The position numbers were made by a program, and so were the translations under genes. From the NCBI GenBank assembly GCA_043720395.1, contig JAYSSR010000080.1:10404-74403 (forward strand): DNA of 64,000 nucleotides, in the 5' to 3' direction. The DNA is from JANOYY01 sp043720395. GTDB taxonomy: Bacteria > Actinomycetota > Acidimicrobiia > Acidimicrobiales > JANYDT01. The notes beneath the pieces are model-generated. The model did no database searches. It was not told the DNA's origin and was given only the letters and a program-made list of their open reading frames with translations. This document shows, one piece after another, positions 8,531 through 17,341 of this stretch. Numbering within the stretch: the stretch's first letter is position 1; every line of letters starts with the position of its first letter.

Positions 8531-10005
8531 GTCGGCTGCGAGCGAAGATATGCGCGCAGACGAAGTGTGATGGCGAGCCCCACCGCAACGAGACCCACAG
8601 CAAGGACGTGGGACCACCGGTAGCCGAGGGCGACGGCGCGTCGAGCGGCGTCCGGGACTTCGACGCCTTTGTCGCCCTTCAGGAGTGGTTGCACTTCAGC
8701 GAGCCCGCCGAGTCGGTGGCGGACGAAGCCGAACAAGATGCCGCCGACCGCCGCGACGCCGATCGTCGAGCCAAGGTTGCGCACGAACTGATGCGCTGCG
8801 TTGGCGCGGCCCATCTCGTCGGTTGGCGTGGTCTTCTGTAGCAGCGTCAACCCTGCGTTGGTGGTGGCGCCGATGCCAGCACCCTGAAGGAACGAGTTCA
8901 GCGCGACGAGCCAGAGTGGTGTGTCGGGTCCGTAGAGGAGGAGCCCGATCACGAGCGGGATCCCGGCAAGGATGAACCCGGCGATCATGGCCGTGATCTC
9001 CGTTATGCGGTCGAGCAGGCGGGACACGGTGACCGAGGCGCACGTCCAGCCCAGCGCCATGAAGGTGACGGAGAACGCGCCCGCCAGATCGGAGCGTCCG
9101 AGCCCGCCTTTCACGAATAGCGGGACGAATGTCTCAACCGCGAGACCACCGGCGAACATCGTAAAGATGGCCCAGTTGATGGCAGCGTTCGGGAGTCGGT
9201 TGAGATATCGACGCGCCATCACCGGGTCTTCGGTCCGCCCGGCGAAGTACCAGGCCGAACCTCCGGCCGCGGCGGCAACCGCACCCGCCACTACCGACCA
9301 ACGATTCAGCTCGGACGTGCCGATCAGAATCGCGGTCGCAAAGATCCCGACGAGCACGAGGCCCCGCAGGTCGAATTTCGGACGCCCGGCTGATGGTGAC
9401 GCTGAGGGTCCCGGCAGTCGCGACCATCCGATGATCGCGGCGAACGCGGTGAGGGGAAGGTTGACCGCGAACACGGCACGCCAGCCGAGCGGCGTCTTCA
9501 GGAGAAGGGCCGCGAGCGCGGGCCCAGCGAAGCTCATGACGCCCCAGATGGTCGAGTTCGCAGCGAAGGCTCGCGAGCGGAGATTTGCCGGGAAGGTGAT
9601 CCCGATTGCCGCCAGCGCGACAGAAACGATGAGGCCTCCGCCGAGGCCTTGGAGCGCACGGGCGAGAATCAGCAGGGGCATGGTTGGCGCCACGCAACAC
9701 AACGCGCTGGCCACGAAGAAGATCACGAGCGTGAAGCGGTACACCGCTCGAAGGCCGAGCGTGTCGATGAGTGGCCCGGCTGCGACTGCGGCGATGGTGA
9801 GCGTGAGTGAGAATGCGGCGAATACCCAACTGAGCAGACCAACGTGTCCGAGGTCACCGGCGATCGAATTCTGGGCCGCGGTGACGCCGAGGCCATCGAA
9901 CGCGGCGAGTGAGATCGCCGTGAGCGTCGAGAGGAGGATCGGCCGGACACGGGCGTCGAGCACCGAGGTGATCAGTTGGTCTTCGATGGTTGCGGTGCCC
10001 GACAT
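8527..10005 (-). CDS. MFS transporter, DHA2-like 14-helix drug/metabolite exporter
   Basis: 492 residues with about 14 hydrophobic segments, the size and layout of the EmrB/QacA (DHA2) group. Motifs: loop 2-3 region AAGPLIDTLGLRAVYRFTL, motif B-like LILARALQGLGGGLIVSVAL, motif C-like WGVMSFAGPALAALLLK, and GWRAVFAVNLPL after helix 6. The loop 2-3 motif is weak compared with the usual GxLxDRxGRRR. It is the first gene of a two-transporter operon reading away from the HAD gene. Substrate is unknown and no regulator gene is adjacent. Confidence 0.87.
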   Translation of the reverse strand: MSGTATIEDQLITSVLDARVRPILLSTLTAISLAAFDGLGVTAAQNSIAGDLGHVGLLSWVFAAFSLTLTIAAVAAGPLIDTLGLRAVYRFTLVIFFVASALCCVAPTMPLLILARALQGLGGGLIVSVALAAIGITFPANLRSRAFAANSTIWGVMSFAGPALAALLLKTPLGWRAVFAVNLPLTAFAAIIGWSRLPGPSASPSAGRPKFDLRGLVLVGIFATAILIGTSELNRWSVVAGAVAAAAGGSAWYFAGRTEDPVMARRYLNRLPNAAINWAIFTMFAGGLAVETFVPLFVKGGLGRSDLAGAFSVTFMALGWTCASVTVSRLLDRITEITAMIAGFILAGIPLVIGLLLYGPDTPLWLVALNSFLQGAGIGATTNAGLTLLQKTTPTDEMGRANAAHQFVRNLGSTIGVAAVGGILFGFVRHRLGGLAEVQPLLKGDKGVEVPDAARRAVALGYRWSHVLAVGLVAVGLAITLRLRAYLRSQPT

Positions 10006-10085
10006 GCCCGCTCGAAGGTAGCGGGTTGCTGCTCAGATGCCGTCTTCGACGGGCGTGACCGTGTCCCCAGCTACCCTTCTCGCAC

Positions 10086-10952
10086 GTGTGTGCTGACCGG
10101 CGGTTCGATCTTGTGGCGTCCGATCTGGACGGAACCCTGCTGCGGACCGACGATGCGCTGAGTGCACGTTCGAAGGCCGCTATTCACGGGGCCATTGCGA
10201 CGGGCGCAATGTTTGTGTATGCGACGGGACGGCCGCCGAGGTGGGTTGATCCAGTCGTGGCTGACCTCGATCATCGCGGATTCGCGGTCGCGTCGAACGG
10301 CGCATACATCCTCGACCTGTCAATCGAACACGAGCACGACAGGGTTGTGGAGCGTCACGAGATCGAGGTGGCAGCCGCCCGTGAATCTGTGACGCTGATC
10401 CGCAGCGTCGTCACCGACATCGCTTTTGCCTGCGACGGGCTTGGTGGATTTGCTCATGAATCTGGGTACCAAACGAAGTTCGAGCTGCCTCCCTACATCC
10501 GGGTCGCGCCCGTCGATGAGTTACTCGACCGGCCATACGCCAAGCTGTTGTTCCGCCATCCCGAGATGGGCCCGGAGATGTACGCCGCGATCGTGGAGGC
10601 GGTTGGGGAAATCGGGGTGGTGACCTTTGGTGCAACTCCGGCCCATGGAACCGGTCGCACGCTGCCCGACCCCGGGACCCTGATCGAGGTGCAGGCGATC
10701 GGCGTTTCGAAGGCGGCTGGGTTGCGTCGCGTGTGTGAGCGGATCGGGCACAACTCGCACAGTGGCGTCGGAGCGATGGCCTTCGGTGACATGCCGAACG
10801 ACATCGAAATGCTTCGCTGGGCGGAGCATGGCGTCGCTATGGCCAACGCGCACAACGACGTGATCGCGGCCGCCGATGAGGTCACCGCGTCCAACGATCA
10901 CGACGGCGTCGCAGTGGTGATCGAGCGCGAGTTTGGATTGTCTGCGCGCTGA
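10086..10952 (+). CDS. HAD-superfamily (Cof-type, IIB) phosphatase
   Basis: 288 residues from a GTG start. Motif I is FDLVASDLDGTLL with nucleophile D13 and D15. Motif II is VYATGRPP. Motif IV is AFGDMPNDIEML, followed by GVAMANAHNDVIAAAD, as in Cof/YwpJ-type sugar-phosphate or nucleotide phosphatases. A large C2b cap lies between about residues 85 and 190. Substrate cannot be read from sequence. The last 12 bases (TCTGCGCGCTGA) are repeated 15 bp downstream, a small tandem duplication around the stop. A decayed relative lies at 13487-14293. Confidence 0.9.
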   Translation: MCADRRFDLVASDLDGTLLRTDDALSARSKAAIHGAIATGAMFVYATGRPPRWVDPVVADLDHRGFAVASNGAYILDLSIEHEHDRVVERHEIEVAAARESVTLIRSVVTDIAFACDGLGGFAHESGYQTKFELPPYIRVAPVDELLDRPYAKLLFRHPEMGPEMYAAIVEAVGEIGVVTFGATPAHGTGRTLPDPGTLIEVQAIGVSKAAGLRRVCERIGHNSHSGVGAMAFGDMPNDIEMLRWAEHGVAMANAHNDVIAAADEVTASNDHDGVAVVIEREFGLSAR

Positions 10953-11011
10953 TTATCTGCGCGCTGACTGCTCAGCCGGGTCGTAGTTGCGCTCGTCGGT
11001 GGTTGGCGAGT

Positions 11012-12256
11012 TCAGCTCCAAATCGCCGAGATCGGTGCCGCGATCGTGCCGTCATCGAAGGTGAGTGTTTCGGGACCGGTGTGGAGCAAGATTGTGGAGA
11101 CGCGGTCGTCTCCGAGTTCGCGGCGAAACCAGCGAAGATGGCGCGCGTCGCCTGGGTCCGGAGTTGCGGTCGCCTTGATCTCGATAGCGATCAGTCGCTT
11201 GGCACCCACCTCGACAACGAGGTCGATCTCGTGTTGGCCTTCACTCATTCGGAGGTGGTGCATCCTCGGTGCTGGCGACATGAGGGCGAACTCGGCTCGA
11301 CATTGTGACACCACGAACGTCTCGATGAGGCGCCCGAGTAGGTCACCGTCGGACAGGACGTCGTTCTCGGTCAAACCCAACACGCCAGTGAAAAGGCCGG
11401 AGTCGACAAGGTAACGCTTCGACGCAAGCGTTAACCGTTTGAACCGGTTGCTTGTCCATGCCGGGAGCCGGTCGATGACGAGGAGGTTCTGGAGCAGCGT
11501 GTCGTACGCCCGCGCGGTGTCCTTGGCGATGCCAGCGGCGGTCCAGAGTGTGGTGTCGTCGACAACTCCGGCACTGTTGAGGGCAACAGCAGTGAGATAG
11601 GCGCGAAGGCGCTGAGGATCACGTCCCGGAGAAATCGACTGTGCATCGCGCGTGACCATCTGATCCACATACGAGGAGAGCCAACGTGCCCGACCCCGGT
11701 CGGTTGTCATCAAGGCCGGTTCCGGGAAGCCCGAGCGCAATGCCCGTTGGACGTAACCCCGGATGTCGGTGTCGGAGCGATGTGGCCCAGGCACGTCTCC
11801 TTCGACCAGCGTCGCAAGCCATGAGCGGGTACCAATCCGTCCTTCAACCTCGCGTTCGGTGAGGCCGTACATCGACAGTCGCACCAGTCGACCCGTTCCG
11901 GGCCAGGTAGGCGCGTCGATATCACCTCGGACCGATCCGGTGACGAGGAACCGCCCCCGTCCGGGGTCGGTGTCGACCGCAACCTTGATTGCGTGCAACG
12001 AGGCCGGGACCTCTTGCCACTCGTCGACCAGGATGGGTTCGTCACGTCCAGCAAGGACCGACGCGGGTCCTGCTCGGAAGGCGTCTGCAACGGCTTTCTC
12101 CCCAAGCCGAAGGACAGTTCTCGCGTGCTGCTCACACGATGTCGTTTTCCCTGCTGCGCGAGGCCCGACAACCAACACCGCAGAATGGTCTTCAAGCATT
12201 TCGGCAAGGATTTGATCGGCATCGCGTGGCAGGTAGGAGCGACTCACGTCACGCAC
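11012..12256 (-). CDS. AAA_14/DUF4143-type ATPase
   Basis: 414 residues from a GTG at 12256 (another GTG at 12247 is possible). Walker A is VVGPRAAGKTT and Walker B is PILVDEWQEVP, followed by a sensor-like FLVTGSVRG. The C-terminal half (LRAYLTAVALNSAGVVDDTTLW, TLASKRYLVDSGLFTGVLGL, HEIDLVVEVGAKRLIAIEIKAT) is the DUF4143 domain. Its last part has a D...E-x-K arrangement reminiscent of PD-(D/E)xK folds. Such proteins are common in bacteria, often horizontally spread, and have no firmly assigned function. It borders the decayed-gene stretch. Confidence 0.85.
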   Translation of the reverse strand: MRDVSRSYLPRDADQILAEMLEDHSAVLVVGPRAAGKTTSCEQHARTVLRLGEKAVADAFRAGPASVLAGRDEPILVDEWQEVPASLHAIKVAVDTDPGRGRFLVTGSVRGDIDAPTWPGTGRLVRLSMYGLTEREVEGRIGTRSWLATLVEGDVPGPHRSDTDIRGYVQRALRSGFPEPALMTTDRGRARWLSSYVDQMVTRDAQSISPGRDPQRLRAYLTAVALNSAGVVDDTTLWTAAGIAKDTARAYDTLLQNLLVIDRLPAWTSNRFKRLTLASKRYLVDSGLFTGVLGLTENDVLSDGDLLGRLIETFVVSQCRAEFALMSPAPRMHHLRMSEGQHEIDLVVEVGAKRLIAIEIKATATPDPGDARHLRWFRRELGDDRVSTILLHTGPETLTFDDGTIAAPISAIWS

Positions 12257-12384
12257 GTTAGTCGTTTGACGGCTCTTTGGCTAGTCGTCATGCGGCACTC
12301 GCGGTAGTCGTTCGACATGCTGCAAACTCCGCTCACACCCATCCGTGGTCCCGGTCGGCGCGACCGGACCCCGTTGTGGTTGAC

Positions 12385-13334
12385 TTCGCCGCAAGCTTGA
12401 GAAGGTCCCGGAACTCAACGCCTATCTGGCGAGCGCGGAAGTGCCGCAGCGAAATCGTGCGACGGCCGAGCCGACGGGTTCGACGCCGAATTGTTGCAAT
12501 GGACCTACGACATGGCGTTGCAGCCAATCGATCAGTTCAAGGGATTCGACTGGGGTGAACAGATCCACGGCCCCACCTGTGCCCGCTACCAGCTGAACAT
12601 GCTCGGCTACGGACTGTCGCTGTACGCCGCCAACTACCTGCCGAACGCACATCATGCTGTCGGCCTACATCGCTGAGCAAGATCAACCTGTACGAGGCGG
12701 CCACCGGATCAACCCGATTCGACGAACCCGGCTCGCTCACCTTCGTGTGGAAGGACGGTGGTACGTACGCATACGACCACCACTCGATCGTCGAAGCCGT
12801 GCGACGCAACTTCGAAGCCAACCCGATTGGCTTCTTCCCGTGCGAGCCCGGTTGGATGTTTACGGCCTGCAACACCATGGGCGCACAGGCCCTCAAGGGC
12901 CACGACACCATCCATGGCACGTCGCATTGGCCCGCCGTGGAACCGCAGTGGCGTCACGCCGTCGAAGTCGAAATGATGACGCCGAACGGCAACCTGCCTC
13001 ACATTCGCTCCAAGCTCGTGGGCCTCTCCTTCAACACGGGTGAGGTCATCAACGGCGAGTACTTCGTCACCGGGACCAACGGCTTTGCGGACGTCGCCCC
13101 CGATCTCGCGGCCCGTACCCGATTGCTCGGATTGCGAGGTGTCGACGCCAAGATGGCGGCACTGCGCGACAAGATCGTCGACGGTCAACTCGACATACGC
13201 TCACTTCGGAGAGCGACTACCAGTTACGCGTGTCGGGCGATGTGATCGCTCTTCGGTCGGATGCCGAGGGTCGCGTCACGATTGAAGTCGCGATTGATCG
13301 ACCTGTTGATGCAACGTTGGCACCATGCTCCTGA
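12385..13334 (+). pseudogene. Decayed linalool dehydratase/isomerase-like gene
   Basis: Recognisable protein pieces follow one another in different frames: KLEKVPELNAYLA (frame 3, 12385-12465), GFDAELLQWTYDMALQP to ANYLPNA (frame 2, 12470-12646), MLSAYIA (frame 3, ~12653), then INLYEAATGSTRFDEPGSL through the main body to DGQLD (frame 1, 12661-13197), and finally a frame 3 tail to 13334. The conserved FFPCEPGWMFTACNTMGAQ and VTGTNGFADVAPDLA segments match the Ldi-like family. Several frameshifts, loss of the N-terminus and an apparent internal deletion near 12650 make it a pseudogene. Family assignment is from remembered motif similarity. Confidence 0.7.
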
Positions 13335-13486
13335 ACATCGACAAGTCGTGAACGCGGCTGGTCGCGTTGCGCGCCAAGCTCACTCGCCGCCCCCAGGTGA
13401 CCAACGACCGACCGCCCGTGGCGGTAACCCCGCCTCGGAATGGCTTGCCTCGCTAGCGCCGTTGCGAGCCTTCTGCCCCGCGCAGC

Positions 13487-14293
13487 TCACGCTGACGGAT
13501 CGAGACCGTCGAGGAGCCGCTCGATCGCCCGGCCGACCCCGTGGTCGGTATTGGCGGTCGTCACCCATGTCGCTGCATCTCGCACGTCCTGCGACGCCTG
13601 TCCCATGGCGACACTCGCGCCCGCCACTCGGAACATCTCCACATCGGTCACGGAGTCCCTGAAGGCGACGACCTCCGACGCGTCGATGCCAAGTTCCGCA
13701 CTCGCGACGTGAAGGCCGCACCCTTGTCGGCACCGTGACCGGTGAGCGTGAGCCCGCTCGCGCCGCGTCCGGTCATCGAGTTCAGGACGCGGACGCTGCT
13801 GTGCCATTCGGGCCGCAACGTCGCAAGCACGGACGCGTTCAAAGGCCTCACCGATGATCAGGGCGCACCGGGGCGTCCGGGCGGCGTCGGCGAGTGACCG
13901 AACTGGACACAGCTCGGGCAGGTCGGCGCGCGGGGCAGCGTCGGCGGCTCGCCAGAGGACGTCTTGATCCTTGTAGACGTAACGGTGCCGTCGGCGGTAT
14001 CGCAGAGGCCGAAGAGGCGAGCAGTGAATGCGGAAGGCAGACGTAGGTCGAACACGTCCACTCCGTCGCTGAGACGGCGGACCTGCGCCCCGAGCAAGCA
14101 ATGACAACGCCGTCGATGCCGATCTCGTTCGCGATACGTTCGGCTCGTGGTGCCAGCGGGCCGTGGCGAGCACGACGTGCCAACCGGCCGCGGCCGCGGC
14201 GCGTACGGCGCGCAGGTCGCGGTCGCCGAGGGTGCCGTCCGGCTGCAGCAACGTGCCGTCGCGGTCGATGGCCAGGGCTCGGACCGCGAGCAC
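13487..14293 (-). pseudogene. Decayed HAD-IIB (Cof-type) hydrolase gene
   Basis: Read on the minus strand from a GTG near 14293, the HAD parts appear in shifting frames: LAIDRDGTLLQPDG and VVLATAR first, then RIANEIGIDGVVIACSG, then VFDLRLPSAFTARLFGLCD, then YVYKDQDVLWRAADAAP and ALIIGEAFERV, then SVRVLNSMTG, and finally ELGIDASEVVAFRDSVTDVEM to the stop at 13487. At least five frame changes are needed. Motif IV is also altered (RDSVTD instead of GDxxND). Both frame breaks and motif loss support real decay, not a single sequencing error. It begins 8 bp after the carboxymuconolactone decarboxylase-like gene. Confidence 0.75.
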
Positions 14294-14300
14294 GGAGGTG

Positions 14301-14942
14301 TTAGCCGTTGTCAACGACGGACATGACGTCGAGCCCGCCAAAGTGGCCTGCCGGATCAGCGTGTTCGACGACCGGGTCGTCGACGTCGTCGTACTCCAAA
14401 CGCAACGCGCGGCTCATCGTGGCGTGCATGGCGTACGTCGCCGTGATGTAGGTGAACTCAAGGATTTCCGCTTCGGACAGCTCGCGCTTGAGGGCGTCGA
14501 ACAATGGCTCGGGAGTCCGGCCATGTTGGAGGACAAGGCAGTCGGTGTAGGCCAGCAGGCACCGCTCGATCGGTGTCCAACAGTCTGCGATTGACCAATT
14601 CGGAATGGCGGCGACCTGTTCGTCGGTGAACCCGACGTCGCGCATCGCCTTGCAGTGCTGGCTGAACACGAATTGGCTGCCGACGGCGTAGCCTGCTCGC
14701 GTCTGACCGAGCTCGCGCATCCGAGCGCTGAGTCGCCGATTCGGGGAACGGTAGAACCGGAAGCCCGACGTCGTGTGATCGAACGCGTCCGGAACCAGTG
14801 CAAACACGGTCCACCAGTTGCCGGGAGTGCCGCTCGCCGTTCCCGGTTCCGCAACCGGGTCTCGCTCGCCGAAGACCATCGAATACATCGACTGCGCGAA
14901 CGGGTGCGCGGACGCTTTCGGAACCTGGCTCAGTCTTGGCAT
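14301..14942 (-). CDS. Carboxymuconolactone decarboxylase/AhpD-like protein
   Basis: 213 residues from the ATG at 14942; the frame is open further upstream but that part has no family resemblance. Features of the CMD family: WWTVFALVPDAFDH near the N-terminus, RELGQTRAGYAVGSQFVFSQHCKAMRDVG, and a helical DEQVAAIPNW segment. The usual CxxC/H redox-like motif is replaced by S-Q-H-C, so AhpD-type peroxidase chemistry is doubtful. The protein seems intact although both neighbours are broken. In other actinobacteria, such members occur in catabolic clusters. Role here is unknown. Confidence 0.8.
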   Translation of the reverse strand: MPRLSQVPKASAHPFAQSMYSMVFGERDPVAEPGTASGTPGNWWTVFALVPDAFDHTTSGFRFYRSPNRRLSARMRELGQTRAGYAVGSQFVFSQHCKAMRDVGFTDEQVAAIPNWSIADCWTPIERCLLAYTDCLVLQHGRTPEPLFDALKRELSEAEILEFTYITATYAMHATMSRALRLEYDDVDDPVVEHADPAGHFGGLDVMSVVDNG

Positions 14943-15154
14943 AGATGCACGCTTTCGATCGGCGGCGGCCTGTGCGACCGCGTCACGTCGACCGTACCCG
15001 CTGGCCTCAGCGCGCCCGCAGTCCGGTCCTAAAGGAACTCGTTCACCCCACGACTCGCTGCCACTTTCGCAACTTGGATCGCGACACTTCGAAAGGTCGG
15101 ACGAGTCAACACAGGCACGACAAATGACGCCACGCAATGCTATGTACACATAGT

Positions 15155-15223
15155 GTGTCGCTGGCGCTGGCGAGAGTCACCCGCGCGGCGTGCGCAGACG
15201 ACTCTCGTCGGCGCGCACGACAC
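15155..15223. repeat. Palindromic repeat family 2, copy A
   Basis: A 69-bp imperfect palindrome with 24-bp arms (15155-15178 and 15200-15223, 19 of 24 pairs) beginning GTGTCG and ending CGACAC. Related copies are at 33523-33588 and 62382-62450. Its left flank ACATAGTGTGTCG is also found, complemented, at the right end of the 62.4-kb copy, so the repeat unit extends a little further on that side. Confidence 0.85.
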
Positions 15224-15297
15224 CGCCAGCAGCAGAGCACCCCGGCACGAGGACATGAAAATCGCGATCCGTCGTCAGCGCGCGCCAAGAGAAGCAG

Positions 15298-15791
15298 GTG
15301 ACCATCGAGACTTGTGACGAATGCGGCTTCGACGGGAACATTTGGTCCGACCACGCCGTGATCGCAACAATCACCGACCTTCCCGGCCGCTGGGTTCAAG
15401 CAGTAGCCGCTTGTCCGACGAGGACGCGACGTGTCGTCCGGTCCCGGGGATGTGGTCGATTGCGGAGTACAGCGACCACGTTCGAGAAACCATGTTCGGG
15501 ATGCGATTCGTGATCGACCTGGCCATCGACTCGCCGGGAATCGATCTTGGCGAACCTCCCGAGACACGATTCGACGACGCGCCCCGCCCGCTCGATCTTG
15601 AACGCTCGATTCGTGGATTCCAGAAGGAGGTACGCCTTCTGGTGGAACGTCCCTCTTGCCTCGGCGATGGAGAACGATCGCTGAGAGCTGTGATCGCGGG
15701 AAACGAATCGACGTTGCCTGGATCACACGACACGCGATTCACGACGTCACGCATCATCTCGGCTACGTCGCACGTCTTCGCATCGCGCTGA
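15298..15791 (+). pseudogene. Broken DinB-superfamily gene
   Basis: Starts as a good frame from GTG 15298 (CDECGFDGNIWSDHAVIATI), shifts near 15405 to a frame with MWSIAEYSDHVRETMFGMRFVIDLAID, and near 15645 to a third frame ending DVAWITRHAIHDVTHHLGYVARLRIAL. A TGA at about 15680 in that last frame replaces what is probably a Trp codon. The histidine-rich end (HAIHDVTHH) and the H in SDHVRE are the metal-ligand pattern of DinB/mycothiol-dependent transferases. Two frameshifts and a stop make it non-functional unless the sequence is in error. Confidence 0.65.
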
Positions 15792-15981
15792 CGACTGGCC
15801 CCAGCTCACCGCTCACGATGTGTCCCTGAGCACACTTCGTGAAGGTCGAGTTCTCCGTTCGCAGAATTTCCCCGACGCCACACGACCCACCCACTGCAAG
15901 GATCAGTGACACCGTGGACGAAGCAGAACACCACCGATCCATGCGCAACGGGATTGGCGTGGCTTCACGCTTGCACTGTTC

Positions 15982-16448
15982 GTGCGCATGCAACGCGAAC
16001 TCGACAAGATGCTCGCCGACGCAAGTACCGCGGATCTACGACGCCGAGTGCGCGCCGACGCGAATCCAGTCGGCTGGCTCGCCTGGCATCTCACACGGAG
16101 CCACGACCGCAACTTGTCCGAGATCGCCGGTGTCGAACAACGCTGGACGGCCAACGGATGGGCGCACCGCTTCGGACGGGCGGCCGATCCAAACGACACG
16201 GGCGACGGCCACACCGTCTTTGATGTCGACGCGTTCGACACACCGGATGCGGCCACGATCGTCCGATACCACACGACGTCATAACCACCGCCGAGAAGTA
16301 CCTCGCGGCCGCGCCAGACGACGACCTGCAACGCATTACGACTAGCCCGACGCTTGGCACGACGGCGACCGCGGCGCAACGACTGGAGGGGGTCATCAAT
16401 GAAGGCTTCCAACACCTCGGCCAAATCGCGATGACCTTGAACGGGTGA
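15982..16448 (+). pseudogene. DinB/DUF664-like gene with one frameshift
   Basis: The first part (MRMQRELDKMLADAS, GWLAWHLTRSHDRNLSEIAG, WTANGWAHRFG) ends at a stop near 16284 just after RYHTTS. The continuation in frame 3 reads ITTAEKYLAAAPDDDLQRI to GFQHLGQIAMTLNG and stops at 16448. The WHLTRSHD and GFQHLGQIA histidines match the metal site of DinB-type (DUF664, mycothiol-linked) proteins. A single-base loss near 16275 would explain the break, so this could be a recent mutation or a sequencing error. The first codons are uncertain because a further frame change may lie upstream. The 240 bp up to leuD holds nothing I recognise. Confidence 0.65.
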
Positions 16449-16689
16449 TGAGGGTCGGCGACGATTGTTTTGCCAGGAACCGGGCACCGACGGGTATCTG
16501 CAGTGTTGTTGTGTCGAGCGCAACAATTCGACCGAGTTCACCTCCTGACACGCTGCGCTGATCGTCGCGCACGGAGGTTCGACAAGACTGTTCCAGTGAC
16601 GGCGCAACCGACGCTCCGGCGAGGATTTCCCTTCTGAGTTCTTTGACCGAAACGATTCGACGGAAGACGGCCGTGACTCGGCCAAGTCG

Positions 16690-17280
16690 TTACGCCGTCG
16701 GTGCCCAGACCGGGCGTGAGGTTTCGAACGAGTCGATCGCGTCGATATTGCGCAGCGTGATGCCAATGTCGTCAAGACCGTTGAGCAACCGGTATTGCGT
16801 GAAATCGTCGAGCGGGAACGTCGACTCAAGACCAACGCGCGGGGCACTCACGGTGCGACGCTCCACGTCTATCGTGACCTCCAGCGTCGGGTCAGCTTCG
16901 ATCGCCCGAAGCAACGCCTCGCCGAACTCAGCCGACACCTGCACGGGCACCAGTCCGACCTTGGTTGCATTGTTGCGGAAGATGTCGCCGAATCGCGGCG
17001 ACACGACGGCGCGAAAGCCGTAGTCCTCCAACGCCCACACGGCATGCTCGCGAGACGAGCCGGTGCCGAAGTTTGCGCCGGCCACGAGGATGCTCGCACC
17101 GACATGTTCTTCCTTGTTCAGGACGAAGTCGCGATCGTCTCGCCACTCGGCGAAGAGGCCCTTGCCGAAGCCGGTGCGCTCGACGCGCTTGAGCCAGTCG
17201 GACGGGATGATCTGGTCGGTGTCGACGTCGGAACGGTCGAGCGGTACGGCGGTACCGGTGATGATCTGCACGGCTTGCAT
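16690..17280 (-). CDS. leuD: 3-isopropylmalate dehydratase, small subunit
   Basis: 196 residues, the normal LeuD length. It forms the heterodimer with LeuC that isomerises 2-isopropylmalate to 3-isopropylmalate in leucine biosynthesis. Diagnostic: VPLDRSDVDTDQIIPSDWLKR at the N-terminus, ILVAGANFGTGSSREHAVWAL (aconitase swivel-domain substrate loop), and VVSPRFGDIFRNNATKVGLVPV. It lies 61 bp downstream of leuC on the same strand, presumably in one transcript started from the leuC/IclR gap. Confidence 0.97.
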   Translation of the reverse strand: MQAVQIITGTAVPLDRSDVDTDQIIPSDWLKRVERTGFGKGLFAEWRDDRDFVLNKEEHVGASILVAGANFGTGSSREHAVWALEDYGFRAVVSPRFGDIFRNNATKVGLVPVQVSAEFGEALLRAIEADPTLEVTIDVERRTVSAPRVGLESTFPLDDFTQYRLLNGLDDIGITLRNIDAIDSFETSRPVWAPTA

Positions 17281-17341
17281 GGCGGTCCTCAGGAATCGGT
17301 TCGGCGGCGAGATGGCGGGCGGGACGAGTAGTTACGTGGAC

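Noticed and set aside
10941..10967. Two direct 12-bp copies of TCTGCGCGCTGA around the HAD stop codon, possible attachment site.
   Set aside because: A single short tandem duplication with no integrase or tRNA nearby; too small to support an att site.
16449..16689. Possible extra small gene on the minus strand before leuD.
   Set aside because: A frame is open, but it has no clear start codon, ribosome site or known motif.
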